Assembly: GCA_030830895.1 (NCBI GenBank)
Contig: JAURMC010000008.1
Span: 1 to 64,000, forward strand
Origin: Crocinitomicaceae bacterium
Lineage (GTDB): Bacteria; Bacteroidota; Bacteroidia; Flavobacteriales_D; Crocinitomicaceae
DNA length: 64,000 nucleotides
Direction: 5' to 3'
How positions within the stretch are numbered: position 1 is the stretch's first letter; the number at the start of each line of letters is the position of its first letter. Below, one piece after another: positions 16,631 to 26,600 of the stretch. A program made the translations under genes and the position numbers. The notes below the pieces were generated by a model. The model saw only the letters and a list, made by a program, of their open reading frames with translations, was not told the origin of the DNA and did no database searches.

Positions 16631-17755
16631 CTATTTGGAAATGCATTTAATCATTTGTCTTACGTAATCCAATTTTAATTTAATCTCTTTCAAATCCTTA
16701 CCCAACACCGTCAAATGCCCCATTTTCCGGAAGGGCTTGGTCTGGGTTTTACCGTAAAGATGAACGTAAACCCCTGATACTTTCAAGACCTCCTCTAAGC
16801 CCACATACACTGCAGGACCTTCAAATCCTTTTTCACCTACAATATTCAACATGGCGCCGGGCATGATTAATCCCGTATCGCCTAACGGCAAATTCAAAAT
16901 TGCTCTCAAGTGTTGTTCAAATTGCGAGGTGTAGCAACATTCAATGGTATGGTGTCCTGAATTATGAGGTCTTGGTGCGATTTCGTTCACCAATAGTTCG
17001 CCTTCCACGGTGAGGAAAAACTCGACCGCCAGGAGTCCTACCATGTCAAGCATCGAAATAATCTCCCTCGCGATTTCTTGTGCTTTTAAAGCGATTTCCT
17101 TCGGAATGTCCGCCGGTGAAAACTGGAATTCTACCAAATTGGCCTCTGCGTTGAATTCGCATTCGACAGGATCAAAACAACGAATCTCCCCGATCGAATT
17201 TCGAGCGACAATCACCGATAATTCCTTCACGAAAGGTACCATTGCCTCTAAAACCGAAGGTTCCGTGAAACGCTTATCCCATTCGAAATCACTTCGCATC
17301 ACTTTTACCCCTTTTCCATCGTATCCTCCCCTTCGTAGCTTTTGAACAAAAGGTATATTAAATCCGCTAGGAATAGGATGACCTTCGTCCCACAACGCAA
17401 AGTCAGCCGTCGGAATTCCGTTAACTTGGTAAAATTGCTTTTGAAGTCCTTTATCGCGAATCAACTCCAATACGCGGGGTTGGGGATACACCTTGCAACC
17501 TTCTTGCTCTAATTGCTTGAGGGCCTCCACCGAAACGTTTTCAATTTCAACGGTTATCACCTCAAAGTCTCGGCCAAAATTGAGGACGGTATTGTAGTCC
17601 GTTATGGCACCCACGCAAAATCTATGGGCATTATTGGAACACGGGGCCTTCGGATCGGCGTCCAAAAAATGAAGTTCGATGTCCAAGTTCATGGCCTCTT
17701 GCAACAACATTCGACCCAATTGTCCACCCCCAAGAACTCCGATACGATATGGCAT
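16631..17755 (-). CDS. purK: N5-carboxyaminoimidazole ribonucleotide synthase
   Basis: A 374-residue ATP-grasp enzyme. It starts MPYRIGVLGGGQLGRMLLQEA, the PurK N-terminal fingerprint, has FVQKLRRGGYDGKGV in the ATP-binding central domain (near 130-150), and the ATP-grasp metal segment VNEIAPRPHNSGHHTIE near residue 266. PurK uses ATP, bicarbonate and AIR to make N5-CAIR in purine synthesis. purE, often nearby, is not in this window. The gene is divergent from hpt (purine salvage), with -7 boxes for both in the 97-bp gap, so de novo and salvage genes share an upstream region. Confidence 0.95.
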   Translation of the reverse strand: MPYRIGVLGGGQLGRMLLQEAMNLDIELHFLDADPKAPCSNNAHRFCVGAITDYNTVLNFGRDFEVITVEIENVSVEALKQLEQEGCKVYPQPRVLELIRDKGLQKQFYQVNGIPTADFALWDEGHPIPSGFNIPFVQKLRRGGYDGKGVKVMRSDFEWDKRFTEPSVLEAMVPFVKELSVIVARNSIGEIRCFDPVECEFNAEANLVEFQFSPADIPKEIALKAQEIAREIISMLDMVGLLAVEFFLTVEGELLVNEIAPRPHNSGHHTIECCYTSQFEQHLRAILNLPLGDTGLIMPGAMLNIVGEKGFEGPAVYVGLEEVLKVSGVYVHLYGKTQTKPFRKMGHLTVLGKDLKEIKLKLDYVRQMIKCISK

Positions 17756-17774
17756 TATGCTTTAAATTTAAGAA

Positions 17775-17782
17775 CAAAGATA
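17775..17782 (-). promoter_or_regulatory. -7 box for purK (TATCTTTG)
   Basis: Read on the minus strand, an exact TAnnTTTG match 19 bp before the purK ATG, with a possible TTG 22 bp further upstream (17805-17807). Confidence 0.5.
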
Positions 17783-17827
17783 AAGATTCCTTCGTCTTCG
17801 GAACCAAGCATGCAAGAGCTTTTTTAT

Positions 17828-17835
17828 TACCTTTG
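17828..17835 (+). promoter_or_regulatory. -7 box for hpt operon (TACCTTTG)
   Basis: Exact TAnnTTTG match 17 bp before the hpt ATG. It likely drives the hpt-adk-obgE-PAP2-crcB operon. Confidence 0.55.
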
Positions 17836-17852
17836 TACTTACCCTTTGAATT

Positions 17853-18389
17853 ATGGATCCAATTCATTTGCACGACAAAACGTTTATTCCTTACCTATCC
17901 GAACAAGAAATACATGATGCGGTGGTTCTCCTTGCGAGGCAAATCAACCTTGATTACCGGGGAAAGGACCTTGTGTTCCTGTCAGTATTGAACGGTTCGT
18001 TCATGTTCACTTCGGATTTAATGAAACACATCCTCCTACCATGTGAAATTTCATTTATGAAGGTCAGTTCTTACCAAGGGACCGAAAGTACGGGGCGTGT
18101 TGATGAACTCATTGGACTGAACAGTCCTATTGCGGGAAAACACGTAATTTTGCTAGAAGACATCGTGGATACTGGAGTAACCATTGATAAAATCATCAAA
18201 TTGCTTGAATTGAATGGTCCTAAATCCATCGAAGTGTGCGCCATTCTTTACAAAAAGGAAGCCCACATCGGCACCAATATCCCAAAATATTTCGGATTTG
18301 AAATTCCCAATAAATTTGTGGTCGGTTACGGATTAGACTACGACCAACACGGAAGGAATCTACCTGCCATTTACCAATTGAAAAATTAA
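17853..18389 (+). CDS. hpt: hypoxanthine phosphoribosyltransferase
   Basis: A 178-residue type I phosphoribosyltransferase. The PRPP-binding signature VILLEDIVDTGVT is at about residues 98-110; LSVLNGSFMFTSDL (near 46) is the Hpt-specific loop, and the C-terminal GYGLDYDQHGRNLP is diagnostic of HGPRT-type enzymes. It converts hypoxanthine (and guanine) plus PRPP to IMP/GMP, saving purines. It is the first gene of a tight operon, with adk starting 4 bp downstream, so salvage and nucleotide balancing enzymes are made together. Confidence 0.95.
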   Translation: MDPIHLHDKTFIPYLSEQEIHDAVVLLARQINLDYRGKDLVFLSVLNGSFMFTSDLMKHILLPCEISFMKVSSYQGTESTGRVDELIGLNSPIAGKHVILLEDIVDTGVTIDKIIKLLELNGPKSIEVCAILYKKEAHIGTNIPKYFGFEIPNKFVVGYGLDYDQHGRNLPAIYQLKN

Positions 18390-18393
18390 GATT

Positions 18394-18969
18394 ATGTTGA
18401 ATATCGTACTCTTTGGTCCTCCGGGCGCGGGCAAAGGCACCCAATCAGAAAGGCTCATCGAAAAATACGGCCTAGTTCATTTATCTACAGGTGATCTTTT
18501 CCGTTTTCATTTGAAGCATGAAACAGAGCTTGGTAAGCTAGCCAAATCATACATGGATCGGGGGCATTTAGTACCGGATGAGGTCACCATAAACATGCTT
18601 AAATCAGCCGTATTGGAACAAAAGGAACCTAAAGGATTCATTTTCGACGGTTTTCCAAGAACCAATCCTCAGGCTGGGGCATTGGATCAATTGCTCTCGA
18701 AATTAAACACACAGATAACCCTAATGTTAGGATTAGAAGTTGAAGAGGAGGAATTGAAAACCCGATTGACACAACGTGCACTTAGCAGTGGAAGAAGTGA
18801 CGACGCAGATCCAGAAATCATTGCAAATCGAATCGCAGTATACCACCGTGAAACTGCTCCGGTAAAGGAATTTTATGCAGCACAAAATAAATACGTTGCC
18901 ATCAATGGCATTGGCACGATTGATTCCATCACAGAAAGGCTATTTGCAGCAATAGAACATCATCAATAA
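18394..18969 (+). CDS. adk: adenylate kinase
   Basis: A 191-residue adenylate kinase. The P-loop GPPGAGKGT is at residues 7-15, the NMP-binding part has HLSTGDLFR, and [14 protein letters not shown] lies near 80-93. The LID region is short ([14 protein letters not shown]), as in the short-form adenylate kinases common in Bacteroidota, so no zinc-binding LID is expected. It interconverts ATP+AMP and 2 ADP. Its stop overlaps the obgE ATG by one base. Confidence 0.96.
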   Translation: MLNIVLFGPPGAGKGTQSERLIEKYGLVHLSTGDLFRFHLKHETELGKLAKSYMDRGHLVPDEVTINMLKSAVLEQKEPKGFIFDGFPRTNPQAGALDQLLSKLNTQITLMLGLEVEEEELKTRLTQRALSSGRSDDADPEIIANRIAVYHRETAPVKEFYAAQNKYVAINGIGTIDSITERLFAAIEHHQ

Positions 18970-19961
18970 TGGCGTCTGACAACTTCGTAGATTACGTAAA
19001 AATCCATACCAAGTCGGGTAACGGAGGAGGAGGATCTACCCATTTCCGAAGGGAAAAATACATACCTAAAGGTGGCCCCGATGGCGGTGATGGTGGTCGC
19101 GGAGGACATATCATTGTTCGAGGAAATAAACAACTGTGGACCTTATTGCATTTGAAATATCAAAAACACATTAAAGCTGAACATGGCGTTCATGGTTCGG
19201 GAGCACTAAAAACTGGAGCACAAGGAAAGGACAGCTATATAGACGTGCCTCTAGGGACGATTGCAAAAGATAGTGAAACGGGTGAAGTATTATTCGAAAT
19301 TACCAGGGATGGAGAAGAACAAATTATCGAGCGTGGGGGTCGTGGTGGACTTGGAAATAACCATTTTAAGTCGTCCACCAATCAAACACCCAGATACGCT
19401 CAACCCGGAGAACCAGGAATGGAAGGCTGGAAAATCTTGGAATTAAAAATTCTTGCAGATGTTGGCCTAGTCGGATTTCCGAATGCAGGTAAAAGCACCT
19501 TGCTTTCTGTGGTTTCTGCTGCTAAGCCAGAAATTGGCGATTATCCATTTACAACGTTGCGCCCTAATTTAGGTATCGTTTCGTATAGGGACCATCGGTC
19601 ATTTGTTATGGCTGACATTCCTGGTATTATTGAAGGAGCGCATGAGGGAAAAGGCTTAGGACTTCGATTTCTTCGTCACATTGAGCGAAATTCGGTATTG
19701 CTCTTCATGATTCCTGCAGACAGTAGCGACATAAAAAAAGAATACAAAATCTTACTGAAAGAGCTCAAAAAATACAATCCAGAATTGGTTCACAAAAGAC
19801 GCTTGTTGGCTATTTCGAAAAGTGACATGTTAGACGAACTTATGATTAAACAAATGACCAAACTTCTTCCTAAAGATTTAACCGTCTGTTTTATATCAGC
19901 TGTTGCGCAGACGGGATTGTCCGAATTAAAGGACATAATTTGGAAAGCCTTGAATGAATAA
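18969..19961 (+). CDS. obgE: GTPase Obg/CgtA
   Basis: A 330-residue Obg GTPase. The glycine-rich Obg fold fills residues 1-160 ([25 protein letters not shown]), followed by the G domain with G1 GFPNAGKST (near 168), Switch II/G3 [16 protein letters not shown] (near 215) and SKSD near 278. It lacks a long C-terminal OCT domain, which is common in this phylum. Obg helps late assembly of the 50S subunit and links it to growth state. One-base overlap with adk suggests coupled translation. Confidence 0.96.
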   Translation: MASDNFVDYVKIHTKSGNGGGGSTHFRREKYIPKGGPDGGDGGRGGHIIVRGNKQLWTLLHLKYQKHIKAEHGVHGSGALKTGAQGKDSYIDVPLGTIAKDSETGEVLFEITRDGEEQIIERGGRGGLGNNHFKSSTNQTPRYAQPGEPGMEGWKILELKILADVGLVGFPNAGKSTLLSVVSAAKPEIGDYPFTTLRPNLGIVSYRDHRSFVMADIPGIIEGAHEGKGLGLRFLRHIERNSVLLFMIPADSSDIKKEYKILLKELKKYNPELVHKRRLLAISKSDMLDELMIKQMTKLLPKDLTVCFISAVAQTGLSELKDIIWKALNE

Positions 19962-19964
19962 AGA

Positions 19965-20543
19965 ATGATCGAATGGCTTGAGTATATAGACCAAACAATT
20001 CTTTTTTCGATTAACCGATGGAACCACCCCCTATTGGATGAGTTTTTCTGGTACGTAAGTAAAGCGTGGGTCTCTATACCTTTTTACCTGGTTGCATTCT
20101 ACCTGCTATATCGTCATTACCAAGGAAAAAAATCTTTAATCCTACTTGTATTCATATTGGTCATGGTATCTTTTACAGATTTGACTTCAACCCAAGTTTT
20201 TAAAGAAGGAATAAAACGTTATCGCCCTTCGCATCATTTGATTATCGGCCCAAAACTTCACTTTTATGAGGAGTCGCCTGGGGTATTTTACCGTGGAGGA
20301 CAATACGGCTTTTTTTCATCGCACGCTGCGAATTATGCAGGATTTTATTTTTTCTTGTTAGCCCTGTTGATGGGAAAGGAGAATTTATGGCTATGGGTTT
20401 TCGGGGGATGGGGAATCTTGGTATGTTACAGCCGAATGTATTTAGGAGTGCATTACCCAAGTGATATTGCTGTCGGAATACTTTTTGGTGGACTCATTGG
20501 TTATTCCACGCAAGTTTATGCCAGAAAAAAAATGAACTTATGA
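19965..20543 (+). CDS. PAP2 family membrane phosphatase
   Basis: A 192-residue integral membrane protein with about five helices and the three-part phosphatase motif of the PAP2 superfamily: KEGIKRYRP (near 82-90), SSHAAN (near 112) and SRMYLGVHYPSD (near 154-165), including both catalytic His residues and the Arg. Relatives act on undecaprenyl pyrophosphate (BacA-independent route), phosphatidic acid or lipid A phosphates; I cannot tell which. It starts 3 bp after obgE and overlaps crcB by 4 bp (ATGA), so it is inside the operon. Confidence 0.9.
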   Translation: MIEWLEYIDQTILFSINRWNHPLLDEFFWYVSKAWVSIPFYLVAFYLLYRHYQGKKSLILLVFILVMVSFTDLTSTQVFKEGIKRYRPSHHLIIGPKLHFYEESPGVFYRGGQYGFFSSHAANYAGFYFFLLALLMGKENLWLWVFGGWGILVCYSRMYLGVHYPSDIAVGILFGGLIGYSTQVYARKKMNL

Positions 20544-20896
20544 ACTGGATCTTAGTATTTGTAGGGGGCGGTTTGGGGAGCATACTCCGTTACCTAATTT
20601 CGCTTCATATACTGCAATCGAAGCATTTTCCATGGGCCACCTTGGTCAGCAATGTTCTTGCCACAGCCTTACTTGCCTTGTTGGTAGTTTATATTAAATC
20701 TGGCGACAAACCTTTGTGGTTGTTACCCTTCATTGGGGTTGGATTTTGCGGAGGATTTAGTACGTTCAGCACCTTTTCAGCGGAAAACGTTCAGTTATTT
20801 GAACAAGGAATGTGGTTTTTGCTGTTAATTAACCTAGTTATTTCAATTGGATTAGGTATTGGTGTATTCTGGATGGTGGGTAAGATTTCTCACTAA
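20540..20896 (+). CDS. crcB: fluoride efflux channel CrcB/Fluc
   Basis: A 118-residue, four-helix protein with CrcB hallmarks: GGGLGSILRYLIS (residues 8-20), TLVSNVLA with the conserved Asn (near 34-41), and GFCGGFSTFSTFSAEN (near 73-88), the Phe-box of the channel. Fluc proteins assemble as antiparallel dimers and export fluoride passively. No fluoride riboswitch is seen, as expected for a gene translated by a 4-base ATGA overlap inside an operon. Its stop codon interlocks with that of the convergent gene in CTAA. Confidence 0.93.
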   Translation: MNWILVFVGGGLGSILRYLISLHILQSKHFPWATLVSNVLATALLALLVVYIKSGDKPLWLLPFIGVGFCGGFSTFSTFSAENVQLFEQGMWFLLLINLVISIGLGIGVFWMVGKISH

Positions 20897-21987
20897 TCAA
20901 ATAATTGAACTGCATTGGTATCCAAAAAACGTAACCCTTGATGAGCGGAGTGATCCATAATATGTGACGGTAACAGCGAAAAAATATCCGATAATTCATT
21001 TTTGAAAATTTCAAAGGTCAAATTGAAATGTTTTTCATCAAATTGTAGGGCGTCCAAGACGGTATGTACAATTATTTTTTTCTCCCATTTATCAAATAAT
21101 TTACTTTTCTCTATTGAATAATCGACCAACCACTTCCAATACGCTTCATCAAACCCTACTTCGTTGAAGCGATATAAAAGGTAATAAGAATGGAATCTAA
21201 TTTTTGGATATATATGGATTTGTTCAAAAGCTTCTGTTGGTGGAATTAATTCACAGTATAATCGCCGACCAAGCTCTTTTAATGCATCAAAATTCTTTGA
21301 GAAAAAATAATGCCTAATCAACAAGCAATTAGCAAATATAAAATCTTGCAGTGACTGAACAGATTCAGTGGGCTCTATGTTTTTCAAGTATAGTTTAAGA
21401 CCTTCTGCATAATGTTCTAATTTAAACTGTGGATCTGCGAAATACTCAAAGAATGCTTCCCGTACAATCGGTACTGCATGAAATTCCTTATAAAAATTCA
21501 AGGTAGAATCTGGATTCCTATATAAAGTTGCGTATATCTCCTCCCCTAAAATCACTTTTTTTTCAAAAGTCAATTCTTTGGAGAATTGTGAAAAAAATTG
21601 ATGTAATGCCTGAAAATTCTCTAATTTGATACAATGATATAATATACTGAACGGTTCCTCATCATAGGAATTTGCAAACACCCCACTTTTAATTCGAAAT
21701 CTTATCAATTCGTTCAAATGTGTTTCTAGCTCCACCCAAGATGGATATCCAATATACTCCGTTAAAATTTCTAATGTCTGTAAATATGGAGAATTTGAAT
21801 TTTTATCCCACAGAAATAAACGATATATGGTGCTTTCTGAAATTGTTTTTTTAGTACGTTTTTGAATTTCTATTGCAGCTTTTTTACAATCTTGTTTCGT
21901 GAGTATCCGAAAAGTCAAGGAGTCTACCAATTTCATTTTTAGCACATGGAGAATAGCGAGAGTTATTCGATACTTAGGCTTAGGCAT
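20893..21987 (-). CDS. hypothetical protein with N-terminal HTH-like segment and helical C-terminal region
   Basis: A 364-residue cytosolic protein. Residues 30-90 (TKQDCKKAAIEIQKRTKK ... SESTIYRLFLW ... LEILTEYIGYPSWVELE) look like a helix-turn-helix-like module followed by a short conserved cap. The rest (about 95-364) is strongly helical, rich in Phe, Tyr, Glu and Lys, and looks like a TPR-like superhelix with no signature. I recall similarly built paralogous proteins in Fluviicola-type genomes, but cannot check. A regulator that reads a signal through its helical region is a reasonable guess. It is alone on this strand, and its stop codon interlocks with crcB. Confidence 0.7.
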   Translation of the reverse strand: MPKPKYRITLAILHVLKMKLVDSLTFRILTKQDCKKAAIEIQKRTKKTISESTIYRLFLWDKNSNSPYLQTLEILTEYIGYPSWVELETHLNELIRFRIKSGVFANSYDEEPFSILYHCIKLENFQALHQFFSQFSKELTFEKKVILGEEIYATLYRNPDSTLNFYKEFHAVPIVREAFFEYFADPQFKLEHYAEGLKLYLKNIEPTESVQSLQDFIFANCLLIRHYFFSKNFDALKELGRRLYCELIPPTEAFEQIHIYPKIRFHSYYLLYRFNEVGFDEAYWKWLVDYSIEKSKLFDKWEKKIIVHTVLDALQFDEKHFNLTFEIFKNELSDIFSLLPSHIMDHSAHQGLRFLDTNAVQLFD

Positions 21988-22147
21988 AATTAAGAAAAAA
22001 GTAGGTTTTAAATTGAATTACTTCATTTATGCAAAATAATAAATTTCATCAGAAAACTTGGGTCACAAAAGGTTAATTTTAGGGAAAAAACGAACATCCT
22101 GTATTTTTTCTAATAATATACGCCATTATAATGCCAAAAAATAATTA

Positions 22148-23671
22148 ATGTTACTGATTTCTTTCTATTTGGTCATTATTTTATTCCTCACTATTTCACA
22201 ATGGCGAGGTGATCAAGGATCTGTATTCAAATCTAAGCAAAAAGTCCCATGGTGGATGTCTGGGTTATCCTTATATATGCTATTTCTTTCGATGGACCAA
22301 GGGCAATTGATTTGCGGAATCATTGCGGAACATGGAATGCAAGGAATGTGGATGATTTGGGCCGGTAATCTCGGCGTTTTTGTTGTTCCTATTGTATTTG
22401 CTCCCCTGTGGCATAAACTAAACTTTATTACTGACAATCAATTCATTTTATTCCGCTTTCCTGGAAAAACAGGTAAATGGTTGCATCAATTTCGTGCGCT
22501 GTATGTTGGTGGATTGGTAGTAACCTTAGCTCTATGCTTTCATTTAATGGGGTTTGCACGCATCATACAAGTTTTTTACAATGTCCCACCCTTACAAAGT
22601 ACTTTAATTGCAGGAGGTTTAATGACCTTATTTGCGCTTAAGAACATACTAGACATTAAACTGAAGATTGATGTTCTTCATACCTTATTGTTTTTATTGA
22701 GCTTTATTTTAATCGTTTTCTTTGTTGGCAAAGCCATAATTTTTGAAAAGGATTGGATGCAGTTTTTAAATAATAATCCAAAGAAACGGGACTTATTTCC
22801 TTCCAATTCAATGGCATGGTTTTCCATGTTCGTTTACCTTGGAATTCAATGGTGGAGTTGCAACTTATTCGATGGTGGAGGAGCTGAAACATCTCGTTTC
22901 ACAGCGGTTAAAACTTCTAAAGATGCCGTTAAAGCAGCACTTACTCCAATTTTTTTATCAGTAATCATTGGTTTTTTCATGGGAATACATGTAATTGCTT
23001 TGTTGGGATTAATCCCTGTGGAACAAGTAGGAGAAGTATCTTATGTCAATGCATTACATCAAATACTTCCCCCATTTGTCAAAGATTTGGTGTTTCTTGG
23101 ATTCTTTGCCATGTTCATTACAACGGCTGAATCGCTTTTAAATTGGGGGGCATCCTTATTGGTGGTTGATACGTGGGTCCATTGGTTTAAAAAACGGAGT
23201 TCTATCATAATATCAATACTCACAATGGTATTATTAAGTGGACTTTCAGTTTTAGTAGCTTTAAATGTTAGAGATCTACAACAGCTAATAAAAATCACAT
23301 TTTCGATTTCTGCTGGAGTAGCTCCTGTATTTATTTTACGATGGGTTTGGTTGCGAGTAAATGCTTGGACACAATTAAGTGCAATGCTCAGTTCGGGTTT
23401 ATACACGCTGTTATATCCTTGGTTTCACATGAGGAGTCCATGGAGTAACTATCCGATGGAAGAAACTCGTATATTTTGCGTTACAATACTGACCATCGCC
23501 ACGTGGATTATTGTTACCTTTCTAACCAAGAATCAATACGGCTCGATTCAAGAACGGATGTTAACCGTAATTCATCCTTCCCTCTTTATAAAGCGCCTAG
23601 GGTTATCTTTGCTACTAGGATTATTGCTTACGACCTTAATTATTTTGGGATGGTGGATTCTTTTAAATTAG
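22148..23671 (+). CDS. sodium:solute symporter (SSS) family transporter
   Basis: A 507-residue protein with about 13 hydrophobic helices. The N-terminal pattern PWWMSGLSLYMLFLS, WMIWAGNLG and PIVFAPLWHKL fits the LeuT-fold SSS family, and the helix-8/9 area has FFAMFITTAESLLNWGASLLVVD, matching the family's conserved Na+-site region with small and Ser/Thr residues. It should import a small solute with sodium, but the substrate is unknown. It stands alone on the plus strand with 160 bp of unremarkable AT-rich DNA upstream, shared with the divergent gene. Its TAG stop interlocks with the TAA of the convergent large protein. Confidence 0.85.
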   Translation: MLLISFYLVIILFLTISQWRGDQGSVFKSKQKVPWWMSGLSLYMLFLSMDQGQLICGIIAEHGMQGMWMIWAGNLGVFVVPIVFAPLWHKLNFITDNQFILFRFPGKTGKWLHQFRALYVGGLVVTLALCFHLMGFARIIQVFYNVPPLQSTLIAGGLMTLFALKNILDIKLKIDVLHTLLFLLSFILIVFFVGKAIIFEKDWMQFLNNNPKKRDLFPSNSMAWFSMFVYLGIQWWSCNLFDGGGAETSRFTAVKTSKDAVKAALTPIFLSVIIGFFMGIHVIALLGLIPVEQVGEVSYVNALHQILPPFVKDLVFLGFFAMFITTAESLLNWGASLLVVDTWVHWFKKRSSIIISILTMVLLSGLSVLVALNVRDLQQLIKITFSISAGVAPVFILRWVWLRVNAWTQLSAMLSSGLYTLLYPWFHMRSPWSNYPMEETRIFCVTILTIATWIIVTFLTKNQYGSIQERMLTVIHPSLFIKRLGLSLLLGLLLTTLIILGWWILLN

Positions 23672-26600
23672 TCCTCCTTCCAAATCAAACCGCGAGACTT
23701 TATATAAGGTATAGGTACCTTAGCTAGTTCCTCTTCTAGTATAAACAATGAACTGATTAATTGCTTAATTCTTGCTGATGCGACGGAATATTCGTTTTTC
23801 ACCGTTGCTAAATTCAAACGATGGGTATTCGTAACCCCGGAGGTATTATCGTATAACATGTACTCAAGCATGCCCAAGCGACCGGTTAGGCTCGGTGGTG
23901 TTTCAAATTCATGTTTAGTTAACAACTCATCGCCGTACATAATAAGCTTACAAGAATCTATACCTAGCCTTAAGGATTTAACTTTTCGCAACATGCTAAT
24001 ATCGGTATTTGGATAATTCAATAAAGCCGTTTCAATCAAGCCAAGCTGCGTGGTGAATTCCTCTATGATTTCACCAACTCCACTTACTTTTCTATTTACT
24101 TCAGCGACTTCTTTTCTGAAAGCATTCAGTTCTTCAGGATTTTTCGAAACCAACGTTTGATTATTCAAGGCCTTAACTTTAAAGCTATGCTGCTTCACCA
24201 GGGTATCTATTCCTTGATTGCTCACCAAATAAACCTCAAGTACATAGTTACCGGCAGGCACTAAAAACCCGTTATTCCCACCCTTTACCGAGGTGGTCGG
24301 ATTACTTCTCAAATTCCACGTCACACGAGAAATGCCTTTCGAAGGCGTTGTTGTAAACCGCTTAATCTCTTTACCTGCTTCATTATAAATAGCCCAAATA
24401 CAGGTGGCTTTGGTTTCTTGAACCTCAGCGCGCAATTCATCCATCGATGGGTAAGTTACTTCTTTTTTATCCTTTTCAAGGGCTTTCTCTTTCTCTTGAC
24501 GTTTGCTTTTCAAGGATGAAATGCCCTCTTTTAGATACAGATTGAATACTGCCCCAAATGACGGATTCTCTGAAGCCCACATGTTATGGCCCTGAAATCC
24601 TGTTCCTTCCAATCCGAGGGGATCCGCCGGAACATACAATAAGGCATCTTCCGTCTCAAACAGGTGCGCTTTTTTATTCAGAACTTCTGACGTTAACCCG
24701 CGTAGTGGACTATAATTGTCCAATACATAAAATCCCCGACCAAAGGTCGCCGCTACCAAATCACACTCCCGCTCTTGTATATCTAGATCATACACGGCAA
24801 TGGTCGGCAAGCCACTGAGTTTCGTCCAATGTTGTCCTTCGTCGGTGGTGAAATATGCCCCAAACTCCGTCCCAACAAACAACAAATTGGGTGTTTTAAA
24901 ATCTTGCTTAATGCAGTATACTGTTCCGCGATCTGGTAAATTACTGGAAATCGAAGTCCAAGTAGTTCCACAATCAGACGACTTGAATAAATAAGGTTTG
25001 AAATCACCATTTCGTTGATTATTAAAGGCGGCATACACCACTTGGTCATTAAATCTTGATGCCGTTAACATATTCACCCTAGTTTGAGATGGTACCCCCG
25101 GAATAACATCAATCATTTTCCAATCCTTTCCATCATTTTTTGAAACTTGGATTAACCCGTCGTCAGTACCAACAAAGAGCAATCCTTTTTTTAACGGCGA
25201 TTCATCCAATGCAACCACATTACCATACACAGTAGTTGAGGCATTCTTCATCACAGCATCAATGCTCCAAACCTGACCCATAACGGGTATCTTATTGCGA
25301 TCTAATTGTCTGGTTAGATCAGGTGAAATCTCCACCCAATCATCACCTTTATTAGTAGACTTAAACACCTTGTTTGCCGCAAAATACAAGGTAGATGCAT
25401 CATGTTTTGAAACGAGCAATGGTGCATCCCAATTCCAACGATAGCCGGGCTGACCGTTAGCTGGCATCGGTTGTATTGGAACTTTTTCACCACTTTGTTT
25501 ATCATAACGAACTAACCATCCGTATTGCGCTTGCGCATACGTGATGTTGGGATTGCTCCAATCTGTTGCAGACTCAAATCCGTCTCCCCCATTTGTAATA
25601 AACCAATCCGTATTCAAAATACCACTAACATTCAAGGTTCCAGAAGGTCCTCCCATAGAATTATTATCTTGGGTGCCCCCATAAATGTTATAAAAAGGAT
25701 AATCGTTGTCTGTGGCGACTTTATAAAATTGAGTAATGGGTAGATTATCAAAAAAACGCCATTCTTTTGCATGGCTATACGTTTCATATATTCCACCATC
25801 ACATCCCACTAACCAATGGTCTGTATTAGATGGGTCAATCCAAATTACATGATTGTCAACGTGCTTATGAGATTCGCCAGTTGGTTTAAAAGTAATCCCT
25901 GCATCTTCAGTATGATGCATATAAGTGTCCATGGCAAATACTTTACTTTTATTTAGAGGATCACAAAAAATTTCTTGGTAATAGTTTCCACTTGTTGAAT
26001 ATTTACCTTGCTTTGTCCAAGATTCTCCTTTGTTGGTACTAAGAAAAACACCTCCTTTATCATAACGACCTTCAACTATCGCATAGACCCAATTGGGTTC
26101 TGCAGGAGATACACAAAGTCCAATGCGCCCCATATCCGATTTTGGTAATCCTGAGTTTATTTCACGCCACGTCTCTCCACCATCGATTGACTTATAAAGC
26201 GCAGATTCAGGCCCACCACCTATATAAGTCCATTCGTGACGACGACGTTGGTGGGCAGAAGCATAGAGAATATCAGGATTACTTGGATCGCTAACTACCT
26301 CTGCTACACCTGTATCATCCGAAATAAACAAGGTTCGTTTCCATGTTTTACCACCATCAATGGATTTATACACACCTCGTTCCCCACCTTTACTCCAAAG
26401 CGGGCCATAAGCTGCAACCCATAGAACTTGTTCATTCTTTGGATGAATTACAATGCTCCCTATATGTTCCGATAGATTAAGACCCATGTTGGTAAAGGAC
26501 TTTCCACCATCAATCGATTTATAAACCCCATCGCCATAACCAACTGAGCGTTGATTATTGTTCTCCCCAGTTCCTACCCAAACAGTATTGGGATTCGAGG

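Noticed and set aside
17513-17991. ORFs between and inside purK and hpt on both strands
   Set aside because: They overlap well-identified genes and have no domain or start support.
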